Shown in pieces: positions 1-5,266 of a stretch of DNA of 5,435 nucleotides (positions within the stretch are counted from its first letter, which is position 1; each line of letters begins with the position of its first letter). Source of the stretch: Clostridia bacterium. GTDB lineage: Bacteria > Bacillota > Clostridia > HGM11514. The DNA lies in the NCBI GenBank assembly GCA_900757255.1, contig CAAENE010000156.1:1-5435 (forward strand). Reading direction: 5' to 3'. The notes under the pieces were generated by a model. That model did not search any database. It worked only from the letters and a program-made list of their open reading frames with translations, and had not been told where the DNA came from. A program made the position numbers and the translations under genes.

Positions 1-170
1 GGGCCAAAGGCGAATGGAAGACCAACAAGGACGGAACAAAAGCCTATAAGGCGTTTATTGATTCTGTTCGGGACAAAATTACCATCCGTTTCTGTAAGGT
101 ACAGGCTCACTCCAACCACAAATATAATGATCTGGCGGACAAGCTTGCGAAAGAATCTATCGGGCTGTAA
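1..170 (+). CDS. RNase H family protein, C-terminal fragment (5' end outside window)
   Basis: Reading from base 3 to the TAA at 168-170 gives 55 residues that match the end of a type 1 RNase H fold, the enzyme class that cleaves RNA in RNA-DNA hybrids. Visible hallmarks are the EWKTNKDGTKAY segment (residues 4-15 of the fragment), typical of the viroplasmin-associated bacterial RNase H group, and the closing motif KVQAHSNHKYNDLADKLAK (32-50). In that motif His36 corresponds to the mobile active-site histidine and Asp46 in NDLAD to the last metal-binding aspartate. The first three catalytic acidic residues lie upstream of the window, so activity cannot be fully judged. A hybrid-binding viroplasmin N-terminal domain is often present in this group but cannot be seen here. 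No clear hairpin terminator follows the stop, only a T-rich stretch at about 177-197. The family call is firm; the exact subfamily is inferred. Confidence 0.85.
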   Translation, partial: AKGEWKTNKDGTKAYKAFIDSVRDKITIRFCKVQAHSNHKYNDLADKLAKESIGL

Positions 171-216
171 ATTTATATTATTTTTTGTATTTTTTCGCTC
201 TATTGCAGCTTTGCGC

Positions 217-245
217 TTTACGAAGGTTTCGGGAGGTGATATCAT
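217..245 (+). promoter_or_regulatory. Putative sigma-A promoter of the URO-D-like gene
   Basis: TTTACG at 217-222 (4 of 6 to TTGACA) and TATCAT at 240-245 (5 of 6 to TATAAT) are separated by exactly 17 bases. Transcription would start near 252 and leave a leader of about 36 bases before the ATG at 288. The GGGAGGTGAT string at 231-240 falls inside the spacer and has no start codon at usable distance, so it is not a ribosome binding site for the visible gene. The assignment rests on pattern match only. Confidence 0.4.
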
Positions 246-287
246 ACAACCGTAAACATTGTAGGGAAAGGGAATGGTGAAGGCAAA

Positions 288-1349
288 ATGTCAAAGGAAT
301 ATGGATTAGCGGCGCTAAATCTGGAAATGACTGACAGAGTACCGCGCACCGAGTATTCAGCGGCGGAGCATTGGGAACTGGTTAAAGCTGTTACCGGGAT
401 TGAAATCGATCCGGTCAATGCAACACAAGACCAGAAATTAGACGCCAGCCGGGCATTTATGGAAAAGTGGAATTATGATATGCTTTGGACAGTTAAAATA
501 AAGGCGGACCAACTGGGTCCTTGGCATACCAGCATGGGGCACGCTGTTTATGCCGCTGCCGGGACGGATTTTAATGATCAAATCAGCTCTCCTTTTGAGG
601 ATGAGGACGATGTATTATCGTTTCGGCCCTTTGAACAGCTCCCGCCGGTGGATAAAAAAGAAGCGGTCAAGCTGTTTGAAGAGAATATTGAATTGTCGGA
701 GAGGAGATGCCCGGACGCGCTTCATATGACAGGTACCTATATCTCGCTCATGAGCGGGCTGATCGACATGTTTGGATGGAACCTGCTTCTCACTGCGGCC
801 GGCTGTGAGCCTGAACTGTTCGGGGAAGTAACAAACAGCTACGCCAGGTGGATTGGACAGTATTTTGAGGCGCTGGCAGAAGCGGATGTCCCCTGCGTTA
901 TGGTGCATGATGATATCGTATGGACGGAAGGGGCTTTTCTGCATCCTGACTGGTACCGAAAATACATTTTTCCAAATTACAAAAAAATGATTGCACCTGT
1001 TCTGGAAAGCGGAAAAAAGGTTTTGTATACATCGGACGGCGGATATAGCGAATTTATTGACGATATTGCGGACTGCGGGTTTCATGGCTTTGTTATAGAA
1101 CCGATGACCGATATGAAGTATATTGCTGAAAAGTATGGCAAAACACATGTGTTTGTGGGCAATGCTGATACTAGGATACTTTTGACAGGTTCAAAGGAAG
1201 ATATCTATAACGAAGTGAAGCGGTGTATGGATATTGGGAAAAACTGCCCTGGATTTTTTATGGCGGTCGGAAATCATATTCCGTCTAATACACCGGTCGA
1301 AAATGCTTTATATTATAATGAGGTTTATGAGAAGCTCAGTAAGAGATAA
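288..1349 (+). CDS. Uroporphyrinogen decarboxylase-like (URO-D superfamily) protein
   Basis: This is a complete 353-residue cytosolic protein with no signal peptide or membrane segment. Its length and motif order fit the URO-D/MtaA/CmuA superfamily of TIM barrels, which includes haem-pathway decarboxylases and cobamide-dependent methyltransferases. Family landmarks are VMVHDDIVWTEGAFLHPDWY (205-224, the HDD...G...P strand-loop), YTSDGGYSEFIDDI (247-260), GFVIEP (267-272), GNADTRILLTGSKEDI (291-306) and NHIPSNTPVENA (329-340). The N-terminal substrate-binding RQAGRY motif of true HemE is absent, so haem synthesis is unlikely. The MtaA/MtbA zinc motif HxCG appears to be replaced by TSDG (248-251), and the later cysteine by Asn329/His330, so a zinc-thiol methyltransferase role is also doubtful. 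The substrate is unknown; members of this type often sit in demethylation or corrinoid gene sets, but no corrinoid protein is visible here. The ATG at 288 is preceded by a weak GAAGG at 279-283 with only four bases of spacing. The next in-frame stop upstream is at 237-239, and no better start lies between. Confidence 0.85.
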   Translation: MSKEYGLAALNLEMTDRVPRTEYSAAEHWELVKAVTGIEIDPVNATQDQKLDASRAFMEKWNYDMLWTVKIKADQLGPWHTSMGHAVYAAAGTDFNDQISSPFEDEDDVLSFRPFEQLPPVDKKEAVKLFEENIELSERRCPDALHMTGTYISLMSGLIDMFGWNLLLTAAGCEPELFGEVTNSYARWIGQYFEALAEADVPCVMVHDDIVWTEGAFLHPDWYRKYIFPNYKKMIAPVLESGKKVLYTSDGGYSEFIDDIADCGFHGFVIEPMTDMKYIAEKYGKTHVFVGNADTRILLTGSKEDIYNEVKRCMDIGKNCPGFFMAVGNHIPSNTPVENALYYNEVYEKLSKR

Positions 1350-1420
1350 TATATAATAGGAAATAAATCGTATCTATTTTAAAATCTGTTACTCAAATTC
1401 AGCAATTTTAATAAATAATA

Positions 1421-1452
1421 AAGAGAATCCGGAACTTTTCCCGGATTCTCTT
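1421..1452 (-). terminator. Hairpin between convergent genes, probable terminator of the 100-residue gene
   Basis: AAGAGAATCCGG (1421-1432) and CCGGATTCTCTT (1441-1452) form a perfect 12-bp stem with an 8-base loop. Read on the minus strand it lies 26 bases after the stop of the small gene and is followed by the T-rich TATTATTTATT, a passable U-tract. Read on the plus strand it is followed by CGTCAATA, which is a poor tract, although the stem may still help to stop transcripts from the URO-D-like gene. Confidence 0.7.
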
Positions 1453-1478
1453 CGTCAATATAGACAGTTAACAGGCAA

Positions 1479-1781
1479 TCATGCGTTTTCCAGCGCATCT
1501 TCCAGCCAGATAGACCCGATATCCAGTGCACGGTACAATCCGTCTCTTTCGGCTTTCTTTATAGTTTTACCTTTGCCGAGGGAACCTGGTATATTGGTCT
1601 GAAGGTAAATGGTCACATCGGTCGATACCGGCAGCCCCAAAATGGTGTCTGATTTGTTAATTACCATGGTAATAATAAACGCATCATTAGGGTCTCCGTA
1701 ATAAATGGTATTTCCCGTTCTGATCAGCGGTTTGCCTTTATACATCAAAAGATCTTTGTTTTCTTCTTGGTTTTTTGGCAT
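1479..1781 (-). CDS. Uncharacterised 100-residue protein
   Basis: This small soluble protein has a charged, asparagine/glutamate-rich start (residues 1-10), a central part rich in predicted beta strands with KGKPLIRTGNTIYYGDP (15-31) and AFIITMVINK (34-43), and a helical end with KKAERDGLYRALDIGSIWLE (75-94). It has no signal peptide, membrane segment, cysteine or nucleotide-binding motif. I cannot assign a function. From memory, the GNTIYYG and GLY.ALDIG.IWLE patterns resemble an unannotated conserved protein of Clostridia, but I cannot verify this. The gene looks genuine: a strong AAGGAGGG site (1788-1795) sits 6 bases before the ATG, a promoter lies just upstream at 1806-1834, and a hairpin follows the stop. 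It is transcribed alone, divergently from the surface-protein gene and convergently with the URO-D-like gene. Confidence 0.8.
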   Translation of the reverse strand: MPKNQEENKDLLMYKGKPLIRTGNTIYYGDPNDAFIITMVINKSDTILGLPVSTDVTIYLQTNIPGSLGKGKTIKKAERDGLYRALDIGSIWLEDALENA

Positions 1782-1797
1782 CTTAATCCCTCCTTCT

Positions 1798-1814
1798 TGT
1801 TATGTAGTATAACA
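1798..1814. repeat. Small inverted repeat over the -10 box of the leftward promoter
   Basis: TGTTAT (1798-1803) and ATAACA (1809-1814) are perfect 6-bp arms around a 5-base spacer. They overlap the leftward -10 box (1806-1811) and the expected transcription start near 1799. The placement fits an operator for a dimeric repressor, but arms this short and AT-rich could arise by chance. Confidence 0.35.
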
Positions 1815-1834
1815 TAGTTGGAGAAAAAGGTAAA
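1806..1834 (-). promoter_or_regulatory. Sigma-A-like promoter of the 100-residue gene
   Basis: On the minus strand TTTACC (complement of 1829-1834, 4 of 6 to consensus) is followed after exactly 17 bases by TATACT (complement of 1806-1811, 5 of 6). The predicted start near 1799 gives a short leader of under 20 bases that still includes the AAGGAGGG site at 1788-1795. Confidence 0.6.
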
Positions 1835-1967
1835 GTATAAATTGATGTATTTTTGCTTGCGCATCTGGAAGAACCATATATTGATTCTTTTACATACTGG
1901 AATGAATATATTTGAAGGGGGAACGGTGGGAACCGGATTGTTGCTTGTTGCAGACGGTTGTTGAACT

Positions 1968-2018
1968 TTACAATTTTATTACAACTAAAAATTTATCGTT
2001 GACAGAGTAAAATTGTAA
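1968..2018. repeat. 11-bp inverted repeat bracketing the -35 box of the SLH-protein promoter
   Basis: TTACAATTTTA (1968-1978) and TAAAATTGTAA (2008-2018) are perfect reverse complements separated by 29 bases. The right arm lies inside the 17-base promoter spacer and the left arm lies 20 bases upstream of the -35 box. The arm centres are 40 bases apart, close to four helical turns. A partial second copy of the left arm, TTACAACTAAA, follows at once at 1979-1989. The arrangement suggests paired regulator sites on one helix face; no known regulator motif is recognised. Confidence 0.6.
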
Positions 2019-2027
2019 TGTTATAAT
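1999..2027 (+). promoter_or_regulatory. Perfect-consensus sigma-A promoter of the SLH-protein gene
   Basis: TTGACA (1999-2004), a 17-base spacer and TATAAT (2022-2027) match the housekeeping promoter consensus at all 12 positions with optimal spacing. Transcription should begin near 2034, leaving a leader of about 120 bases before the ATG at 2156. Such a promoter is expected to be very strong, which fits a major cell-surface protein. Confidence 0.93.
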
Positions 2028-2053
2028 CGTTGCAGACGATAGTGCAAGAAGTA

Positions 2054-2110
2054 GCGGGACAGCTTTTGTTCCGCCCGGACTGTTCCATTCGAAAGAGGTG
2101 GAACTACCGG
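2054..2110 (+). promoter_or_regulatory. Structured mRNA leader: two directly abutting hairpins
   Basis: Hairpin A pairs GCGGGAC (2054-2060) with GTTCCGC (2068-2074): 7 bp including one G-U, with a 7-base loop. Hairpin B starts at the next base: CCGG (2075-2078) pairs with CCGG (2107-2110), and GTTCCA (2082-2087) pairs with TGGAAC (2099-2104), around a small ACT/TA internal loop and an 11-base apical loop. With no base between them the helices could stack end to end. A competing pairing, GTTCCG (2068-2073) with CGGAAC (2108-2113), would break hairpin A. The likely role is protection of a long-lived mRNA; I recognise no riboswitch class, and no terminator lies within the leader. Confidence 0.5.
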
Positions 2111-2140
2111 AACCCCAGGACTCTTTCAGAATTATTTAAA

Positions 2141-2147
2141 GGGAGGA
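2141..2147 (+). promoter_or_regulatory. Ribosome binding site that fixes the SLH-protein start at 2156
   Basis: GGGAGGA ends 8 bases before the ATG at 2156-2158, which opens directly into a signal peptide. The same frame stays open upstream to a TTG at 2030, but that codon lies at or before the transcription start of the consensus promoter and has no ribosome binding site, so the longer frame is rejected. Confidence 0.9.
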
Positions 2148-2155
2148 TTTTCAGA

Positions 2156-5137
2156 ATGAGAAATCTTAGAAAAGCAGTAGCTGCTTTACTCGTATTTGTC
2201 ATGGTTATCGGAACTGTTGCTTTCGCTGCAAAAGTACCGGAAGACGTTATTGACACTCAATACGAAGAAGCTGTTACAACATTAGCTGCCCTGGATATAC
2301 TCGAAGGTAGAGATACTGGAGAATTTGATCCGGAAGGCAATATCAACAGAGCTGAATTTGCAGCTGTTGCAATTAGAGCATTAGGTCTTGAATCTTCTGT
2401 TTCTGCAGCTGCTTATGAGCCGACATCCTTTACCGACTGCGGTAGTGATGTTCAGTGGGCTTGGGGCTACATAAACCTGGCTAGCAAACAGGGTATCATC
2501 GAAGGTTATGGCGACGGTACTTTTGGTCCTACCGATCCTGTAACCTATGAACAGGCAGTTGCTATGTTAGTTCGTATTCTGGGCCTGGATGTATTTGCTC
2601 AGAGAAAAGGCGGATGGCCGGATGGCTACTTAGTGGTTGCAGCTGAAAACAAAATCACAAACAACGTTCCTGGCACAAACAATCAGCCGGCTAGCAGAGG
2701 CACAGTTGCCATGTTAACTTACAATTCTCTGGAAGCTAACCTTGGCGAAGCTTCTTACATCGACAGCGAGGGTAATGCTGTAACTATCATTACCAACAAA
2801 ACTCTGCTGAAAGACAAACTTGAAGTAGAAAAGAAATATGGTGTTCTGGTTTCAACAGAATTCTCTTCTGTTGAAGGCGCTAAGAATAAAGCAGGCGAAG
2901 TTTCCTTTAAAGCATCTAATGGACAGGGTGGATACTACAGCAAAGAAACTGCAAAAGTTGGTGCTGACGTTAACCCGAGCGATCTGTTAGGGTATGCTGT
3001 TTCTTACTACCTCAAATATGACAAGACCAGAAATGAATACACCGCTATTTCTGTTCAGGAAGATAAAACCCTTAACAAGACAATCACTGTTGCCGCTGAA
3101 GACTTAGCTGATTCCACACTGTCTACCTTCAGATATTGGGAAGATAAAGTGAATGACGATGAAGCTACTGAAGAAACTCTGGATGCTACAATCCTGGTTA
3201 ACGGCGTTATAGATAACGGCGCTACCGATGCAACTCTTCGTCCGGATTCCGGCAGCATCACTATCGTTGACAATGACGGCGATGATGTTTATGAAGTTGT
3301 ATTCGTAAAACAGTACTTGAACTTCGTTGTTGACAGCGTAAATACTGACAGAAACTATATTGATTTCAAAAACAATAATTCTGTACAGTTAGATGCTTCT
3401 AAATCTGACAAATATACATTCAGCCTGACTCTTGATGGTGAAGCAATTGAACTGAAAGATCTCAAAGAATATGATATTCTTTCTGTAATCGCTGATAAAT
3501 CCAGAGGTCAAGAAATCTCCGATGGCCCGAACTCTGATCCTTATTTCGAAACTGCTCAGATTTTTGTAACCAGAAATGTTATTAACGGTACAATTGATGA
3601 GTTGAACACTAACGATACCTACATCCTTGATGAGGACGGAAATTCTACCAAGTATAGATTTGGACCTTACTTCGACAAAAACTCTATTGCATTAGGCGAT
3701 GAAGGTTCCTTCTATCTTGATTATGAAGGTAAAATTGCTTATGCTGATACTACAAAAACATTAGATAACTATGCTTATGTAATTGATGCATATGCTACTG
3801 GAAGTTCTGCTCGTCCTACCGCTAATTTCAGATTGTTAACAACTGAAGGCGAAAAGATTGACGTTGCAGCTAACAAAGAAATTCAGCTGAACGGTGTTAA
3901 AACTCCGGCTGTTGATGAAAACTACGAACCGGTTGTTGGAATCGGAGAACTGATCACTTATGAAATGTCTGATGGATATATCTCTTCTATCGACAAATAT
4001 GTGTCCAACGAAGGTGGTTCTTACCTCAAAGAATTCTCTCGTGACTTTGTAAGTGCTAACTCTCGTTATGTTGGCGGTATGTTTGATAACCAGTATATTG
4101 TTGATAACGATACTGTCGTATTTGAAATTCCTGTAAGTGAAAGCGGTTATGATGCTGAAGACGATATGGCTATCAGAGGAAAGAGTGCTTTCTCTGAAAA
4201 CAATTCTTACGACATTGAAATCTACGATGTAGATAAAAACGGTGTTGCAAGTGTAATCGTTTACAGACCGACAGCTGGTACTGAAAAAATGGATAACGCA
4301 TTAGCAGTTGTTAAGAGAATTTCTCGTACAATGGTTGATAGTACTACAGTTGATAGACTGACTGCATATCAGACCGGTGCTGAAATCAGATTGACAACTT
4401 CTGGCACAAGCGTATTCGCTTCTGCATATTCAGATACCTATACAAAGAACCAGATTGAAGCAAATCAGGGATTAACTGATCAGTCTGATCCGACCGAAGA
4501 AGTTGGTTCTGACGGTTCTACAGCTAAGAACTACGGTGAATGGTACGCTGCTTACAATATCGCTTACAATTACTTCCCGGGCAATGTTATCCTGTATTCA
4601 CAGAACACCCGTGACGAAATTGATTCTGCGCTGAAGATTTATCCTGCTAACCCTGGACTCGTTGGTTTCTATGATGCTGATGATCAGGAAGTTATCAACG
4701 GCAGCAAGAATATAGGCGAATACAAAATGATTCCTTATATGGCATTTGATAACCAGTTCAATCCGAAAGACAGAGCTCAGATGGAAATCACGGTTGGTAC
4801 TGTTACTGAGAAAAACAGCGGTAACTTCGTAGTAAGCACTGCTAAGAAGAATCCGGAAATCCCTGTTGCGGATCCGAATAAATTCTATGATGCATTCGTT
4901 TCTGCTAACGTCAGGGTAACACTTGAAAGCAATACAAATGTCTACTATGTAGATACCAATAAGATGCAGGGCGACAACGATGATCAGGTTGTTCTCAGCA
5001 GAGGTAATAGCATGAGCTATGTAACTGTTGGCGATACCGTTCTTGTTTGTAAGAATGAAGGTAAGACCAGAGAGATTGTAATTTATAACAATTATGATGT
5101 AAGTGTTTATAATAATCTCTTTACTCCCCTGTATTAA
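2156..5137 (+). CDS. SLH-domain secreted surface protein, probable S-layer subunit
   Basis: This 993-residue precursor begins with a Sec signal peptide: RNLRK, a hydrophobic core at 7-22, then AFA before the likely cleavage after residue 24 or 25. Three SLH repeats follow. SLH1 (about 28-78) has FDPEGNINRAEFAAVAIRAL. SLH2 (about 91-146) has FTDCGSDVQWAWGYINLA and GYGDGTFGPTDPVTYEQA. SLH3 (about 147-196) is degenerate, with ASRGTV in place of the TRAE-type motif. SLH triplets bind pyruvylated secondary cell-wall polymer, so the protein should be non-covalently anchored with the rest exposed. Residues 197-993 are acidic, rich in Asn, Asp, Tyr and Val, and look like chained beta domains. Asp-rich turns such as DNDGDD (372-377), DEDGN (492-496) and DVDKNG (691-696) could bind calcium. 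No enzyme domain, LPXTG motif or C-terminal membrane anchor is seen; cysteines are only Cys95 and Cys965. Codon choice (GCT, GAA, AGA/CGT for Arg) is more skewed than in the URO-D-like gene. It is probably monocistronic. The SLH call is firm; the role as main S-layer protein is inferred. Confidence 0.92.
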   Translation: MRNLRKAVAALLVFVMVIGTVAFAAKVPEDVIDTQYEEAVTTLAALDILEGRDTGEFDPEGNINRAEFAAVAIRALGLESSVSAAAYEPTSFTDCGSDVQWAWGYINLASKQGIIEGYGDGTFGPTDPVTYEQAVAMLVRILGLDVFAQRKGGWPDGYLVVAAENKITNNVPGTNNQPASRGTVAMLTYNSLEANLGEASYIDSEGNAVTIITNKTLLKDKLEVEKKYGVLVSTEFSSVEGAKNKAGEVSFKASNGQGGYYSKETAKVGADVNPSDLLGYAVSYYLKYDKTRNEYTAISVQEDKTLNKTITVAAEDLADSTLSTFRYWEDKVNDDEATEETLDATILVNGVIDNGATDATLRPDSGSITIVDNDGDDVYEVVFVKQYLNFVVDSVNTDRNYIDFKNNNSVQLDASKSDKYTFSLTLDGEAIELKDLKEYDILSVIADKSRGQEISDGPNSDPYFETAQIFVTRNVINGTIDELNTNDTYILDEDGNSTKYRFGPYFDKNSIALGDEGSFYLDYEGKIAYADTTKTLDNYAYVIDAYATGSSARPTANFRLLTTEGEKIDVAANKEIQLNGVKTPAVDENYEPVVGIGELITYEMSDGYISSIDKYVSNEGGSYLKEFSRDFVSANSRYVGGMFDNQYIVDNDTVVFEIPVSESGYDAEDDMAIRGKSAFSENNSYDIEIYDVDKNGVASVIVYRPTAGTEKMDNALAVVKRISRTMVDSTTVDRLTAYQTGAEIRLTTSGTSVFASAYSDTYTKNQIEANQGLTDQSDPTEEVGSDGSTAKNYGEWYAAYNIAYNYFPGNVILYSQNTRDEIDSALKIYPANPGLVGFYDADDQEVINGSKNIGEYKMIPYMAFDNQFNPKDRAQMEITVGTVTEKNSGNFVVSTAKKNPEIPVADPNKFYDAFVSANVRVTLESNTNVYYVDTNKMQGDNDDQVVLSRGNSMSYVTVGDTVLVCKNEGKTREIVIYNNYDVSVYNNLFTPLY

Positions 5138-5154
5138 TCTTAAATAAGAATAAC

Positions 5155-5190
5155 AAAAAGGCGGCTATTCTATAGCCGCCTTTTTCTTTT
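5155..5190 (+). terminator. Intrinsic terminator of the SLH-protein gene
   Basis: GGCGGCTAT (5160-5168) and ATAGCCGCC (5172-5180) form a 9-bp GC-rich stem with a TCT loop. It is preceded by AAAAA and followed by TTTTTCTTTT, and begins about 20 bases after the stop codon. The flanking A and T tracts can lengthen the stem, and the structure could also work on the opposite strand. Confidence 0.95.
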
Positions 5191-5238
5191 CTTAAAAATA
5201 CATAAGCGGGAGGCCATATTACTCACCGCCATTATTTG

Positions 5239-5266
5239 ACCCAGCCATGTATGGCTGGGTTTTTTT
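5239..5266 (+). terminator. Second rightward terminator, abutting the pdxA stop codon
   Basis: ACCCAGCCA (5239-5247) and TGGCTGGGT (5252-5260) form a 9-bp stem with a 4-base TGTA loop, followed by six T residues (5261-5266) that run into the leftward pdxA stop codon (5265-5267). On the minus strand the hairpin is followed by CAAATAATGG, a poor U-tract, so the main direction is rightward. It probably backs up the terminator at 5155-5190 and shields pdxA from antisense read-through. It may stop pdxA transcripts only weakly. Confidence 0.8.

Larger units (their letters stand above)
1947..2038 (+). repeat. Direct repeat GTTGCAGACG upstream of and at the SLH-gene transcription start
   Basis: The 10-mer GTTGCAGACG occurs at 1947-1956 and again at 2029-2038, 82 bases apart. 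The second copy begins one base after the -10 box and covers the predicted transcription start; the first lies about 45 bases upstream of the -35 box. The match is exact, but its role is unknown. Confidence 0.4.
1782..2155. other. 374-base divergent intergenic region
   Basis: No gene is supported here. The left end (1782-1834) carries the leftward promoter and ribosome binding site of the 100-residue gene. The right end (1968-2155) carries the rightward promoter, inverted repeat and leader of the SLH-protein gene. The middle (1835-1967) is AT-rich to about 1914 and then turns G/T-rich, with three TTGTTG copies at 1938-1943, 1945-1950 and 1958-1963. I find no convincing promoter in the middle; TTGATT at 1881-1886 has no good -10 box at 16-18 bases. 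Confidence 0.8.

Noticed and set aside
58..255. Rightward open frame of 65 codons overlapping the RNase H end
   Set aside because: It overlaps the RNase H reading frame in another phase, then runs into AT-rich spacer; the protein has no family features.
615..1148. Leftward open frame of 177 codons inside the URO-D-like gene
   Set aside because: It is fully antisense to a gene with clear family motifs. The translation is rich in Cys, His and Arg with no recognisable domain and lacks a convincing ribosome binding site.
1881..1912. Possible extra rightward promoter, TTGATT with TATATT
   Set aside because: The spacing is 20 bases, and the alternatives at 16-17 bases match the -10 consensus poorly.
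2030..2155. N-terminal extension of the SLH protein from a TTG at 2030
   Set aside because: The codon lies just upstream of the transcription start predicted from the consensus promoter and has no ribosome binding site. The ATG at 2156 has a strong site and starts a textbook signal peptide.
2034..2155. Riboswitch or attenuator in the SLH leader
   Set aside because: No known aptamer pattern is recognised, and neither hairpin is followed by a T-tract that could terminate transcription.
3055..3273. Leftward 72-codon frame inside the SLH gene
   Set aside because: It is a Ser/Val-rich shadow created by the codon bias of the sense gene, with no start signals.
5204..5228. Imperfect inverted repeat GCGG...CCGC between the two terminators
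   Set aside because: Only four base pairs with a long loop and no flanking signal; expected by chance.
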